Shown here in pieces: positions 46,568-58,949 of a DNA stretch of 64,000 bases. This DNA comes from Puffinus mauretanicus (lineage: Eukaryota > Chordata > Aves > Procellariiformes > Procellariidae). The notes below the pieces were generated by a model. The model was not told the DNA's origin and made no database searches. It saw only the letters and a program-made list of their open reading frames with translations. Where the stretch lies: assembly GCA_023333565.1 (NCBI GenBank), contig JAJKFH010003599.1, positions 186,001-250,000 of the forward strand. The letters run 5' to 3'. Position numbers and translations under genes: made by a program. Within the stretch, counting starts at the first letter, position 1; each line of letters opens with the position of its first letter.

Positions 46568-48919
46568 CCCACACTTACTTTTCCCTTTACCTACTGTTCC
46601 CTTTATACAGAAATATAATCACATAGAAGAGTGGAAACAGGAAAATAGTTATTTCTTTACTTTAACTTAATGGGATGTACACAGACATATAAGGATGTCG
46701 TGTGTGTGACATGCATAACTACCTTTACAGACCTTCACAGTCTTCAAGTACTTTTCATGTGTCATCTTACTTGTGGTGATGATAAGCAAGTCCGTATTTC
46801 TTTGCAAATCCAACAGTACCTAGTACAGTCAGTAGCTGAACCTGTAGAGGGAGCATCCATCTGCTACAGGTTTTATCACACTCATTCCCCCCCTGCCCCC
46901 ACTGTATTTCCCTCTCTCACCAGTCCCATACCGAACACATCTACTAGTAGAGAAAGAAATTATATCCTTCAAACATGCTGACCATCTCCTGCAGTTTGAC
47001 AAGGAGGCCTGCAACCATTTTTCTGCGGGAGAGCTTTGATGGAAGATTGTGTTCCCAGGCTTTTTTTTTGGCTGATAATGCTTCAAAACCTGAACGGTGA
47101 GCCGGCTGGTTGGAGCTCTCCCTTTCCTTTCCATCTACTCTCCACCCCCATGGTCCTTTTCTTTTATTCAGAAAGATTTCTGGCTCTGATCACTCCTTGC
47201 AAGCTTCGTCCACAGCTCACTGCAGCCCAGGAGCTTCTTCCTCTTGGTTTGGGGAGGGGGACAGTCAGCTCACATAAAAAAGCGATGTCTGAGGGTTGCT
47301 GGTGGTGACAGAAGGTCTTACAGCTAAGGTCTTCCCATGGGAGAACCTGGGTGACCCTGCCAAGTGAGCAGCACCTTCTGCCCTGAGCGAAGACCATGGC
47401 ATTGGCATAAGCTCAGCACTTTTCACAACTGAACTCTAAGGTGCCTCATTTTTCTTACATGCCTTTGAAAATCCAAGTCTTGGCTGTTTCTTCCCAGGCA
47501 CTTCACAGAGTGCCTGAGCAGAAGCAGGGCCTGCTCCACGCAGTGTGCACTTTGAGTTAGTGTCATCTCACTGCCTCTGAAAGCGAGGGAAAAATGCACA
47601 CTGGGAATGGCCAGGCCACCCAGACATCCTATCTCCTATTTACAGCTAGTTACGGCTTCTCCGCCATGTTTAATCACCTACAGGACCCATGCAGTGAAGA
47701 CAAGGTGACATGAGCTTTGCTATGAGCTGGACAAATTTTCCAGCACCCATTTGGTGCCAAGGTCTGGGCTACCACATCTCCACTGCTATTTGCTCCTGCG
47801 CTAGCTAGATTGAAGTTTGTTCAAGTGCACATGCCCATTCTGGGGTCATCCCTTCGATTACAGCATAAAAAATACACACAGTTGTGATCCCAAGTTTACC
47901 ATTTTGTTTAATGAGATGGGACAAATGGTCCCTTCATCATACTCCTTCCATGCAAAGTTTACTTTAGAAATTTTTCATAGTACATATCAAATTCACTCAG
48001 AGCCTGCAAAAGCATAACATACAACCATTCAGCAAACGTGTGGTCCCCTTTTAAAACTACACTCAAAACCATGCTGCCGTCCAGATGCTGAAGGCAGGAC
48101 TATTATCCAGCTTCCTGCCTCCCTCATTACATTAGCTTCCCTAACAAGCACAGGGAACTGGAGGAAGATACAATACAAAACAGCGTGTCAAGCTTCTCAA
48201 AACAGCAAAAAATAAGTTATCGGGGCTTTCAGAATTTCATTATATATTTTACCGCCATTAACTAAACCTGTTTCTGAGACAGATGTATTTTATAATCCAA
48301 TTTCTTTAATGAAGAGTTCAAACCCACAGATTGTGCTAGTGTCAGAGACTGGAATGGGAACTGCGCCTGTCTGACAAAAGCTAATTCGTAGGAGTCATCT
48401 GTGTGAAAAATAAACTGCAACAGTATTCATAAAATGTATTGTCCATGAACAAACTTATGGCAAATGTAGCTTGAATAAGTTTTCACCACCGCTGTTTCCT
48501 TGGGAAGATATGTCATTCCTTGAGAGGTACACATGGGAAGTGGTGCTGAGAGCTGCAGAGCAAATGCACAGTGACTGGGTGCCAACAGTTCTACCAAAAA
48601 AATTCCCCAGATAAAAGAGAAGTCATCCAGGAACCTGCAGTCAGTACAGATAAAAAGATTGTTTTAACAAGGGAATCAGTCTCAGTAGAAAACAATGATA
48701 AAAAATGAGCAAAGCTATAAATATAAACGTGGAAAATGTGTATCACATCATTCTGTGTTACTGGAGCAATGACATACATAGTCGCAGAGGGGAAAAATGG
48801 CTAGAACGTCCAAGAGGGAGCTGTGTTCAACTTTAAAATGTTAGTAGTGAAAAAAAGGCATAAAAACCTGAGCCTGAAGGGACCTACATAAAGGATTGTC
48901 TTTGATATTTCATCCATAT
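46568..48919. other. Unique non-coding DNA
   Basis: No gene, RNA or transposon is recognised in this stretch. Confidence 0.5.
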
Positions 48920-50290
48920 GCTATTTTTTTTTTTCCTTTCTCTGTAGATATCTCTATCCTTTGCGCTAATTAAAAACTTCGTTTACGTGTACTTTGTCTC
49001 CCTCTTTCTCTTTGCTACTTCATTCTGTTCTGTTCTTTTGTTCTGTGTCATCTTTTATCTTTCCAGATACCTTTTTAATTAATTTTTCCGTAAGGTAATT
49101 TTTTATATCCAGTGCAGAAGTGGTTGTCCTTTGTTCTTCTTCTTTCTTTTCCTATCTTACCTTTTTCCTTTCTTTCTTACCCGTGTTCTTCAGCACTTCT
49201 TCTCCTTCCTTTTGGAGAGCTCTTTTCTTACTTTCATGCTTCCCATTTTGTGGCTCCCTGTGCTTGCTCCCTCTCAGCCCCACTCCATCTTTTCTCTTAC
49301 CCTATCTCCTCTATCATCAAAATTCTCACATAATCCCTTTCCATAGCCACAGAAATGCTGATTCCAGCCTCTCATCAGACACACTGTCCTGTCTTGGCAG
49401 CCTTTTCTTCTCTAAACCTCTCATAAACACATTACTGCCTTGTCCCAGAATCTATTCACAAATTTACCTTCTACCAAATTTACTCATGCACGTACATGAC
49501 CTGTACATACTCAGACTCATCTTCTTTTCCCCTCTGTCTACAAATAGAACTAGGGATGAACTATCCTATCCTCTGCTATTGCAATTCCAGACCAGGGTTA
49601 GATCCTCAGAATTAGAGATTTCTATTCTGACCATCTGAGCCTCTGCTGCCTGGGCTACAAGCTCCAGATCTGTTAGCCAAGACATGAGGCACATGGGCCT
49701 CTGTGTCCTGCTCCTCTCCAGACATACATACTGAACAGATGCTACAGGAACATGCAGATAGACAGGTCTTACCTATGTTGCTGTGTACATCTCATAGTCT
49801 TATCATCAAAGCCCTTTGAAGATCTCATAATCTTGGATGAATATTTCTTGACCCAACAACTCCACAAAATAGGGACATCAGAAGTGGGAAAGTAACGAGG
49901 AGACGACTAAACAATGTGTCTTGGGCCATGCCAAGAGCCTATAAGAGAGCCAGGAACTCAGCTTATTTCTGCTGCTTTGCCCAGCTGTCCTTCCTCAGCC
50001 TCCCGTCCTAGGCCATGCAAACCTTCTCCAGCTCTCTCCATGCAGTCCTGATCTTTGGACACATATAAGCAGTCTGCTGTTTTTCCTCAGGAAGACATGT
50101 AGCTTTACACCCCTCAAACACATGTAGACTTCTTTGCTCATTCCTATACACTCCTCTTTTACCTACACTCTTCCCTACCTCTTGTCCTTCTCTGTATTCA
50201 TGTTCCTCCATATTTTTGCGTGCCTTCCCAAACTCACTCCCAATTTCTAGACCCCTTTTCTCACTTCCAGCTTTCTTATACAACCACTAG
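48920..50290 (+). other. Pyrimidine-rich domain on the plus strand
   Basis: Long runs of C and T dominate, especially 48920-49340 and 50030-50290. The open frames here (for example 49120-49638 plus) translate into Ser/Leu/Phe-rich peptides that simply reflect the base bias. A transposon origin cannot be shown by eye. Confidence 0.6.
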
Positions 50291-51044
50291 CATCCAGTAA
50301 TAGCTCAGGCTAGTAAAGGGAGCTCAGTTTTGAGCCAAAAAGAAAAGCATAGCTTTTCCTGGCCCTGTGAGCATTGGGACCTTAGTAAAGTTGGACAGCT
50401 TGCTGGCAACAGCCACCAACAATAAGGAAAGGTGACCTAAGCTGGATTCAAAGGAAGAAGTGGGATAAGCTCCTGAATGTTTTTTCCTGCTGACTCGGGT
50501 AGATCTGAAGGCAGCAGTATCACCAGGTTCAGGAAAAACACGAGGAAGATAGGAGCATCACTATGTCAATATGAGTAAATGGTACACGGGCAGGGCCCGT
50601 GTGCTGAGGTCAGGTCAGCGCTCCCTGGCATCAGCACGCTTTCAGAGGCACCTGTATACATATTCTTTCAGCATCGCTTTCTAGGCCACTTAAATATGCA
50701 TTCATATGTAGCATAACACGATGTTGTCTATTTTCAGCCAGCTGTTTTTTAATCTAGAAGCAGCCTGTTGAATAGTCAGTGTGAAATATTTTTGTGTCTT
50801 TTCATGACACACCTCCGCTCACTCACTTTACCCAGATATTGGCACATGCTCAGCAGCTGAAAATGTGTCTGAATACCAAAGAACAGGAAATCCAAGGGAG
50901 TGATTAAGAAAATCTATGACAGTTTCTAACATACCTTTATTACCTCTGTAATGAATTTTGATTGATTTGATGCAAGCAGGTCATTATGACTGTTTTTAAG
51001 TCGATTGACAGTTCAGAAATACTCGTGGAGTTGGCACGATGACA

Positions 51045-51180
51045 GAGCACGGGGTAGCCCCGTGCGGCGGCGCTGCCTGGCAGCACCACGCGGTCCTGCT
51101 GTGCTCTCACACAGGGCGCGCTCATCGGGCGGTGGTTGCTCCCCGTCAGCTGGCTGCAGAAACAGTTACGCGCAGTCAGA
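51045..51180. promoter_or_regulatory. Short CpG-dense patch with a GC hairpin
   Basis: About 15 CpGs occur in 136 bases, including GCGGCGGCG, CACGCGG, GGCGCGC and ACGCGC, in AT-rich surroundings. The patch opens with a perfect hairpin, listed separately. It could be a regulatory element or a fragment of a GC-rich repeat. Confidence 0.4.
51047..51065. repeat. Perfect 8-bp GC stem-loop, 3-nt loop
   Basis: GCACGGGG (51047-51054) and CCCCGTGC (51058-51065) flank TAG. Confidence 0.95.
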
Positions 51181-54147
51181 AAGACTTGTGTCCGTTTCAA
51201 ATGGGAAACTAATCCTATTCCCACTTTTGTAATGCTGCTCGTTTCAAGCTTCGGGTAGATGTTCAGATAATGCAGGTGTTTTAACTGGCTAGAGGAATAT
51301 GAACATTTCCTTGCTGCTTTTCTTCCCTTGGTGCTTTGATCTGTAGAGGACTAGTTTGTTCCACTTCAAATAGCAGCAGCTAAGTGATCATTGTTGTTTC
51401 TGGCTAATAAAGACCACAGTCTACCAACTGACTTAGCATGTTGTTTCACATGTCTCTCTTGTGCTCTCTCTTTTTCATCTTTTTTCCCCTCTTTCAGTGA
51501 AATGTTTGCTTAATTCACGGGCACAAGGTTAATTCCAGCTGCTCACTTCCTCTATAGAAATCTTCTTCATCTGCAGCAATAGATCTGGAAAGATGAGGGG
51601 AAGCAAAAATGGGAGCCCTGGCGCAGTACATGAATCAGGACATTAGCAAACCAGCCAGGGTTTGTTTGTTCTTTCTCGTTAGCATTCTTTCCCCACTAGT
51701 TCAATAGTGAATTTTAGCTGACTGTTCCTTTTGAGATGAGGCCCCCAAAGCCTTCTCTCCTGCCAGTGTCACATTGCTTTCCTAGCTTTTTTACCTCTAC
51801 TTATCTAAGCTACTTTAAAAATGTTTTTGAAGGGATCAGCAATCTCTGAAGTCAGACCTCGCACATACACTGTCTTCATGTTCATTCACACCTAAAATTC
51901 ATCCCTAAGGAGAAGAAATATTTGTTAGCTCAGGAAAAACATATATATGTATGAAAGCAGTCTAAGAGCTGAACAGAACCTGACCACAGGGGAACTGAAA
52001 GTTTGGAGGCCTGCTGCTGCCTACACTAAAGCTAACTCATGCTTTCCTCATTTCTTTTTTTCTTTTTCCACTTATGATTATTATTTGTTATTTTTCTGTA
52101 TTTACACTGTGGCAGCGTCTAAAACCCAAATCAGGATGGGGGCAACTGCTGTGCAAGACCCTTGCAGTCAAACAACTAGAGCTACTAGAAAATATCCTGA
52201 GGGAACATAATGATCCCTTAAGCTTGACAGGTTCTGAGGAAGAACTTTGATTCTGGAAAAAAGTCATTTTTTGGCACAGTAAAAGCAGAGGGTTTCAGTT
52301 TTCCCAGACATAAATGTTTTGATGCTCGGTTTCAAAATAAGTTCGTATTTCAAAATATATTACATATTACCATATGTTGTAGAAGTGTTACACAAGATAA
52401 AATTAAAAGGTACAAATTCCTGCACAGTGCTTCAGTTTTAGCAAAAAGAACAGTTCCGTGACTAACTTAACATTAAACTTTGTGCAAATGCCCCTTTTCA
52501 TTGGGGATTTTGAATTTTCAGCATTTTACTGCAGTTTGGAATAGAATTGTAAAAATTCAGGCTTTTGGGTGTAGGGATGTAAAGTTTCTACATTTTAGGA
52601 AGTGGAAAATACTTTGTGTTCTTGAGTGACATTTATGGGTCAGGAAAAGAATCCTGCGGAGTTATAAAGGAGCCAGTTATGAACTGATTGATGCGCTATC
52701 TTGTGTCATGTTTGCTGAATTAATATTTTGCTCCAATTCATGTGTTTGATTTGAAGAGTTCCCTGCTCTGGAGATTTCATGATTACTCACATATAAAGAT
52801 CCAGATTGAAAAAAAATGACATTTCTAAGGCTCAGACGTGTTCAGCCAGAGCTTGTCACTAGCCACAGGGAACACGGCTTCTAGAAAAGCTGCCATTATT
52901 CAGTAGATAAGGACGGCAACTCACATTTATTATATTTCCTTTCAATGTTTTAATTTCCATGCTGTGTTTCAGTGACATTGAGAAAAACGGGCAGGACAAA
53001 CCAAAGCTAAGCAACAGCTCCTTGCCATTGCTCCCTAATAAAAGGAAATGTATCACACTCTGTTCCTTTGACCTTTGTAATGAGATGTAATGAAGTGACA
53101 TAAAGGGAAGGGGCTATGCAGCTACAAGTTTACGCTTGAAAGACTTTACCGCAATGCTCAATTGACATCTTGAAAGTTCCTTCTAAGCAACATGTTTGCC
53201 GAGGTCAGTGAAGGATGTTCTCTTGACTTCAATAGGTTCTGGTGAGGCTTTTCAAAATTATTGCACTGGCTACCTGAGTATCCACCCATTCAGTATCTAA
53301 TGCTGAATAAATACAGAAAATGGATGAATGCAATAGATATGTGAAAAAAAAGAGTGTGACACCTGCAAAGAGTTTGAAATAAAAAAGACAGAAGGTTAAA
53401 AAAAAAAGGCAAAAACCAGAGACCAGCCCTGTGATGTGTGTTTTCTTAAATAAAGATTCCTGTTTAATCCTGCAAAACTCTATTGTATTTTAGCTGACTT
53501 AAACAAGCAATGCGATCAAAATACTTGTTAATCCTGTATTGTTCATTTGCTCTACTGTTAACACCACCCAGAATCTAGGTCTATTTAAGAGCAGACAGAA
53601 TTGTTGATTGGTTCTATTTTGCATTTAGGAATAACAAAAACACCCATTTGGAGTTCTTTAGCAAAATATCCAACCATTAATTAGTATATAAAAGGTAAGA
53701 AAAAGGAGAGAAAGTGAAAAACTAGTCTAGACATCTTGGAAATAAAGACACTTTCCTGTCTTTAAGCAGCTTCCAGCAACAGTTGGTGGATAACTCTTCT
53801 AGCTGCTTGTTCTTGCAATTTTGATGACAATTTGTAGTGAATCAACAAGTTCAAAAATAAAAAATTTCACTTAACAAAACATTTCATTTTACCCAAACTG
53901 GGAGTTTTAAATTCCAGTCTAAGAATTGTATAAAAGATTGTTATTCCTTCTATGTATATCAGAAAGATATTTCTAAATGAAAATTTAACGGAAATTAACA
54001 TTTTCTAAATTTTAAAAAAGGGAAATGCTGATTAAAAAATGCCACAAATAAATGTTTAGATTTTTCCAATATGCTCATTTTCATTATTGAAATGAAAAAA
54101 ATATTTCCAAACATTTTTGATGTCATAAAAAGAGCCTCCCCCACTAC

Positions 54148-54171
54148 AAAAAAAAAAAAAAAAAAAAAAAA
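54148..54171 (+). repeat. A24 homopolymer
   Basis: Twenty-four uninterrupted A bases. The sequence before it shows no gene-derived or SINE body and there is no obvious target duplication, so a retroposon tail is possible but not supported. Confidence 0.95.
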
Positions 54172-57100
54172 GGATGGAAAATATTACAGACCTCAGCAGA
54201 ATAGTCAAGTCAGCCTGAGTCAGTTCTCAACTGAAAAATGCAGGACAGGCTTTGGTACTGATGGATGTCATCTGCATCTCCATATGCATACTTGTAGCAT
54301 GTATGTAGAGGTCATCCATAATTACCTTGTAGGCTGGATTTCCAGTGGGATCCAAGGGAGGAAGCTGCCTTTGACTTCATTATTCAAGGCCCCGTTATCT
54401 GTTAATTTCCTGTAGAAAGGTTCAGGTGTTGTCAGTTGAGATTACTGCTACTCTTCTCTCTTTACAGCTGAGGTGCCTGGAGCAGCCAGATAACTAGGGG
54501 AGTGTTGGAAAAATAAGTGGAAAAATGATCAAGTATGAAAGTGCATCAATATTATGAAGTCCTTACAGAAAAGTATTTAAAATTACACAGAAATCCTACA
54601 GGATCAGAGGACTTCTACACGCTCATTTAGTGTATAGATTCATACAGAGAGGTCTAAGCTTTTTTTTAAAAGACATATGGTCCATTCTCTTGTGGAACAG
54701 CTGTATAATGGTGTCGACACTACAGTTTTGGGATACACAAACACTGAAGTTAGGGGACTGGAGGTGCTCAGGCCCTCTAACGACAGGCCCTAGAGCAATG
54801 GTTTCTAAGACGGGGGAGCTGCGAAACCTTCTGGACCTCACTGTCTCTCTACATGAATACAGAGAGAACCTACGTGTTCCAAATGACCAAGGCAGCTGGA
54901 ATGAATCTGGAGTTGAAGGTCATTACTTCCGTGGACTAATGCAAACAAACCAAGGTCATTATCATAATGTAATTAATTCCATAAGATTATCCTAAAAGAA
55001 TTTAAGACAAGGCGGAATAACAGAAAAATGGTACATAGGTGCTCATTTATATAAGCTTCCCTCTTTCCCTCCTTTGGGAGGGATGTACAGCTGAATATCT
55101 GTACAGATGTGTCTACACTTGATATTCAAATGCTAGGACATTACCTATAGTGGCTAATATGGCTGTAAAAAATATGTAACTTGGTACCATATAAAAGTAT
55201 TTTTCACCTGGATTGTTTCTGAACCTCAGCAATTGCAAATAGGTTCCAGGAAGAATTTAAAATTATCTCCAAGTCGTATATGTAGTGTTTTAATAGGTTT
55301 TCAAACAATCCGAATAGATGGTAATTTTAAAATAGTTCCTCTGTTCTGCTGTGGCTTGGGAAGACTGGCAGGAGAGAACAGTTTGATAAAAGATGGGCTT
55401 CCATTCTGGGAAAACCTGAAATAAAGAAGTGGGAAACAATATATATACAAACAGCAGATTATTTGCCAGCACTTTGTGCTTTTCCCTACTGAATGAAATG
55501 AGACTATTTTCCCAGCGTATGCTTGGAGTCGATTTCTCACTGAAGTCACACTCCAGGGTTTACAACAACAGAGACCAATAACACAGGATGGATGCCATGA
55601 GCCAAATCTCTCTTCCTGCAGAAAAAACCTTGGGAGATAGAGAAGATGTAAAATAATAAATGGAAGAAGAATGAAAGCACTGGGAAGAATAAATCGTCAG
55701 GGGATAATTTCTTCTAACAATGCAAAAGTTGCCACAGCCTTCACAATGCCGCATACAGGCAAACAAAGCTTCTTGGGGAACAAAGCGCCTGTTTTCTTTC
55801 AAAACCTTCAGCGGAAGGCAGGGCGCATTTGTGCACGCTTAAGGATGTGCCATAGGCTCCTACCAGCACCACTAGGACAATACTGAGGAATTCTCTTTGA
55901 AGAATAGATTTATTTAAAGCATTCTATGTCTACCTCGTCAAAAACTTCTCTGGTGGATTGTTTCATAAAATAATAATAATCCCCCTTCTTCCATTGTGTC
56001 CTTGGAAAAGGTAGCCCTGACCTTTCCCTTTTCTTGCTGTCTACCAGATCAAAACTACAGAAAATGCAGACCAGAAAAGAGGACATCCAGTGTCCTCTTT
56101 TCCCAGCTTTGCAGACCCCTCTCCCTCGCAGACATCCTGCTCACCGTTCCTTGCCAGCCAGAACTGAGCTGCAGCTTTCTAGTGGCTATGGCACAAGTTT
56201 CAAACCGGCGGAGGGTGCCTAGGAAAGGAATAGTTTTCAACCTGGGGAAAAGCAGACGTGGTGAAAGTTGAGGCGTTTGTCTGGCCTGGCTCGGGAGTTT
56301 ATGCAGAACCCACGGATCAGATCAGCCACTGGGCGGTGGGGAGAGTGTTTAGACCCAGAGACAAGACTGCTCCTTCTGGAAGAAAATAGCGTGTTTAGCT
56401 TAGATGAAAAGCACCTTCTCTTTTCCAGAATTCTCTTCCTTTTTTATTTTTCTTTCCTTATTCCCCATGTGCTGCTGGTAGCTGAACTCCCCTAAGCCTT
56501 CTGGAGATGGATAGCTTCTCGCCGCAGCCACTCACCACTTCAGGGAAGTGCCTCAGCTCGCCTCAGTGTAAGCTGAATCAACATCAGATATACAAGCTTC
56601 ACTGCGACTACCTAGGGTTTGCCTTTGGAGGCTGGTAGGTTGGGAGAAAAAAAATTAAAAGGAAACATGTAATATTCTCTAAAAAGTCACTAGATCATTG
56701 TTTCCACCTTAGTGCTTTATTAAGGGAAGGCCGCTCCTGTCCGTCAGCAGCAACAAGCAGTGCACCACTTAGACACTAACGCTGAGAAATCTCAGGGAAG
56801 TGGATAAAAATAGAGGGGGAAAATGCCAAGTGAAAGTGGTCAATTCATAACACTGGCTTTCAATATTAGTTGGTTTAATTAATTGAATGCTCAATTATCC
56901 AAACACTTTGCCTTCTGTTCTGATGATGTTTCAAATAATAGGTGAAAAAAAAAAAATGTCCAGCTAAGGCTAGGAAGCAAACAGAGAAGAAAAATACCTT
57001 TCGGGATAGGAGGTAGAAAAAAATCAGACATTTGTTAAGGAAATATTTCCCCAGGTAACATCCAATTTCACATACAATTATTCACATAAGACATAGGGTG

Positions 57101-58937
57101 GCAGTTCAAATGTACACGTTGTTTTTCATCACTGGTTTAGATAAACAGTGCACTGTCATTAAATCGTAATGGACTCTATCTGAGGGCTGTCTCTACGTTA
57201 AATACTAGCAAACAATTTCTGTATTTATCTGCCCCAGCATTAAGAGGAAATTGTTGACTTTTTAGCATTTCAAAGTAACACCACCTTTATTATTTTTTTC
57301 TTAATATTTAAGCAGGTTGAATAATTTAGCGAAGAGAATAATCTGCTAATTTCTTTTCAGTGAGGCTTTTGTAAAGTCAAACCCTGCAGAGGTTTCAAAA
57401 CTGTGTCATGAAACAACATAGACATTAAAACCAGGGCACGGGCATTAAATACAGCAATGATGTGGCTGCCAAGGCACTTCACTTTCGGTTAACTAAATCA
57501 CGGACAAGTCACAACAAGAGCTTTAGCAAAACACAATTCCAAAGTCAATGGGACCTATGTAAGATTAGGCCTAAGGAGTGAAACTACCCAGATCCTAAAG
57601 CACTCCTGCCAAAACCAAGAGGAGATTCAGCACTCGCTACATGACAGCTGGATGGAACTGTTTAGTCCCAGGGCAGTTCACTGAAGCCAGCACGAGTCTG
57701 TTCAACGAGAGCTATACTGAGGCTTCTGGTGCTAGTACAAACCGTGTTTAACCACACGCGTAGCCGTAGCCACGTGAATTGAGGTCAGTAGACTCCAACT
57801 TTACATTAACATTAAGCACACACCAAAATGCTGTACTGAATGAGTACCTCTAAGCTCATATTCCATCAGCTAATAAAATAACCAAATATATTTTGAATTT
57901 TGGGCCTGGTCATACATAACTTTCCTAAGCACAACCCAAACCAAAAAAATCCCCAAAGCCAACCCACCCCCCCAACCTACTTTCCCAGACAGTATAATAA
58001 CATGCATTCCGGCATAGTTCTGCAAATCTGTTATGCAAGAACCATGTTCCCAAACACAGCCTCTGGTTATAGTGGTGCTGAAAATATGTTGCTGTCTTTT
58101 TTATCAACAAAAACAAGGGAAAAAAACCCTTATTTGTAAAAATAAATGTCCAGGTTTTCATTTATGCGGGATGACTTTGTTGTGTGGTATGCCCTTCAAT
58201 AAAATTATGGCTTAGGTCCACGAGTGTGTGCATGCTTTGAGGTCTTATATTCAGTCTTGTCCTTTCTTCATTTTAAAGGTATTCAATATCGTTAACAACC
58301 AGGAATGTAAATTACACACGTACATACTCATGTACATTGCCTACCTAATTTTACAACTCCTATTAAATGCTTTAATTACATACAATGGGTTATAAATAAT
58401 AAGCCAGAAATGCATCTAAATATTTTTTACAGCAACACCAGAAGCTATGAAACTCCTTAGAATATGAAAGGTCCTCACTGAAAAATAGCTTTCAAAATTT
58501 ACAAATGAAAAGTCTTTGAGAATTCAGACCCTTAGGTAGAATTGTATTTTTTTTCCAACTTTTAATCCACTTTACACTACATTAACAGAATTTTTAAAAG
58601 GCCTATGTTTTAAGGCCCTTGCTGTTACGTTAGTGTGCTCACATATTAAAAACTACAGTAGAAAGCCATTTCTTTTCCCTAATTATGAAGAGAATGAAAT
58701 TAATATACTTCCTCATAATAACTCAGCACTTCCCCAAATGCACATATTTTCATTATTTGATTGTACATTACTAATTTCTATCCCTTTGACCTTATTTCTT
58801 ATAAATATGTTCTAAACTTCTTAAAGAGTATGGAAAGAATATTTAATACAAAGCAAAGTAATTATAGTCTGAAGGTTCTGAAATATAACTGAAGTGTGTC
58901 CCTGGGGCTATTTCCTGATAATTATGTATGACATAAA

Positions 58938-58949
58938 TAATCATGATTA
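58938..58949. promoter_or_regulatory. 12-bp palindrome TAATCATGATTA
   Basis: A perfect palindrome with TAAT and ATTA half-sites, the kind bound by paired homeodomain dimers. It sits in an AT-rich block with no repeat signature. Function is inferred only from the motif. Confidence 0.3.

Noticed and set aside
49120..49638. Plus-strand frame of about 172 codons rich in Ser, Leu and Phe
   Set aside because: The composition follows directly from the pyrimidine-rich DNA, and parallel frames of similar composition overlap it.
54000..54175. A24 run as the tail of a processed pseudogene or SINE
   Set aside because: Upstream sequence shows no gene-like or SINE-like body, no polyadenylation signal at the right distance and no target duplication.
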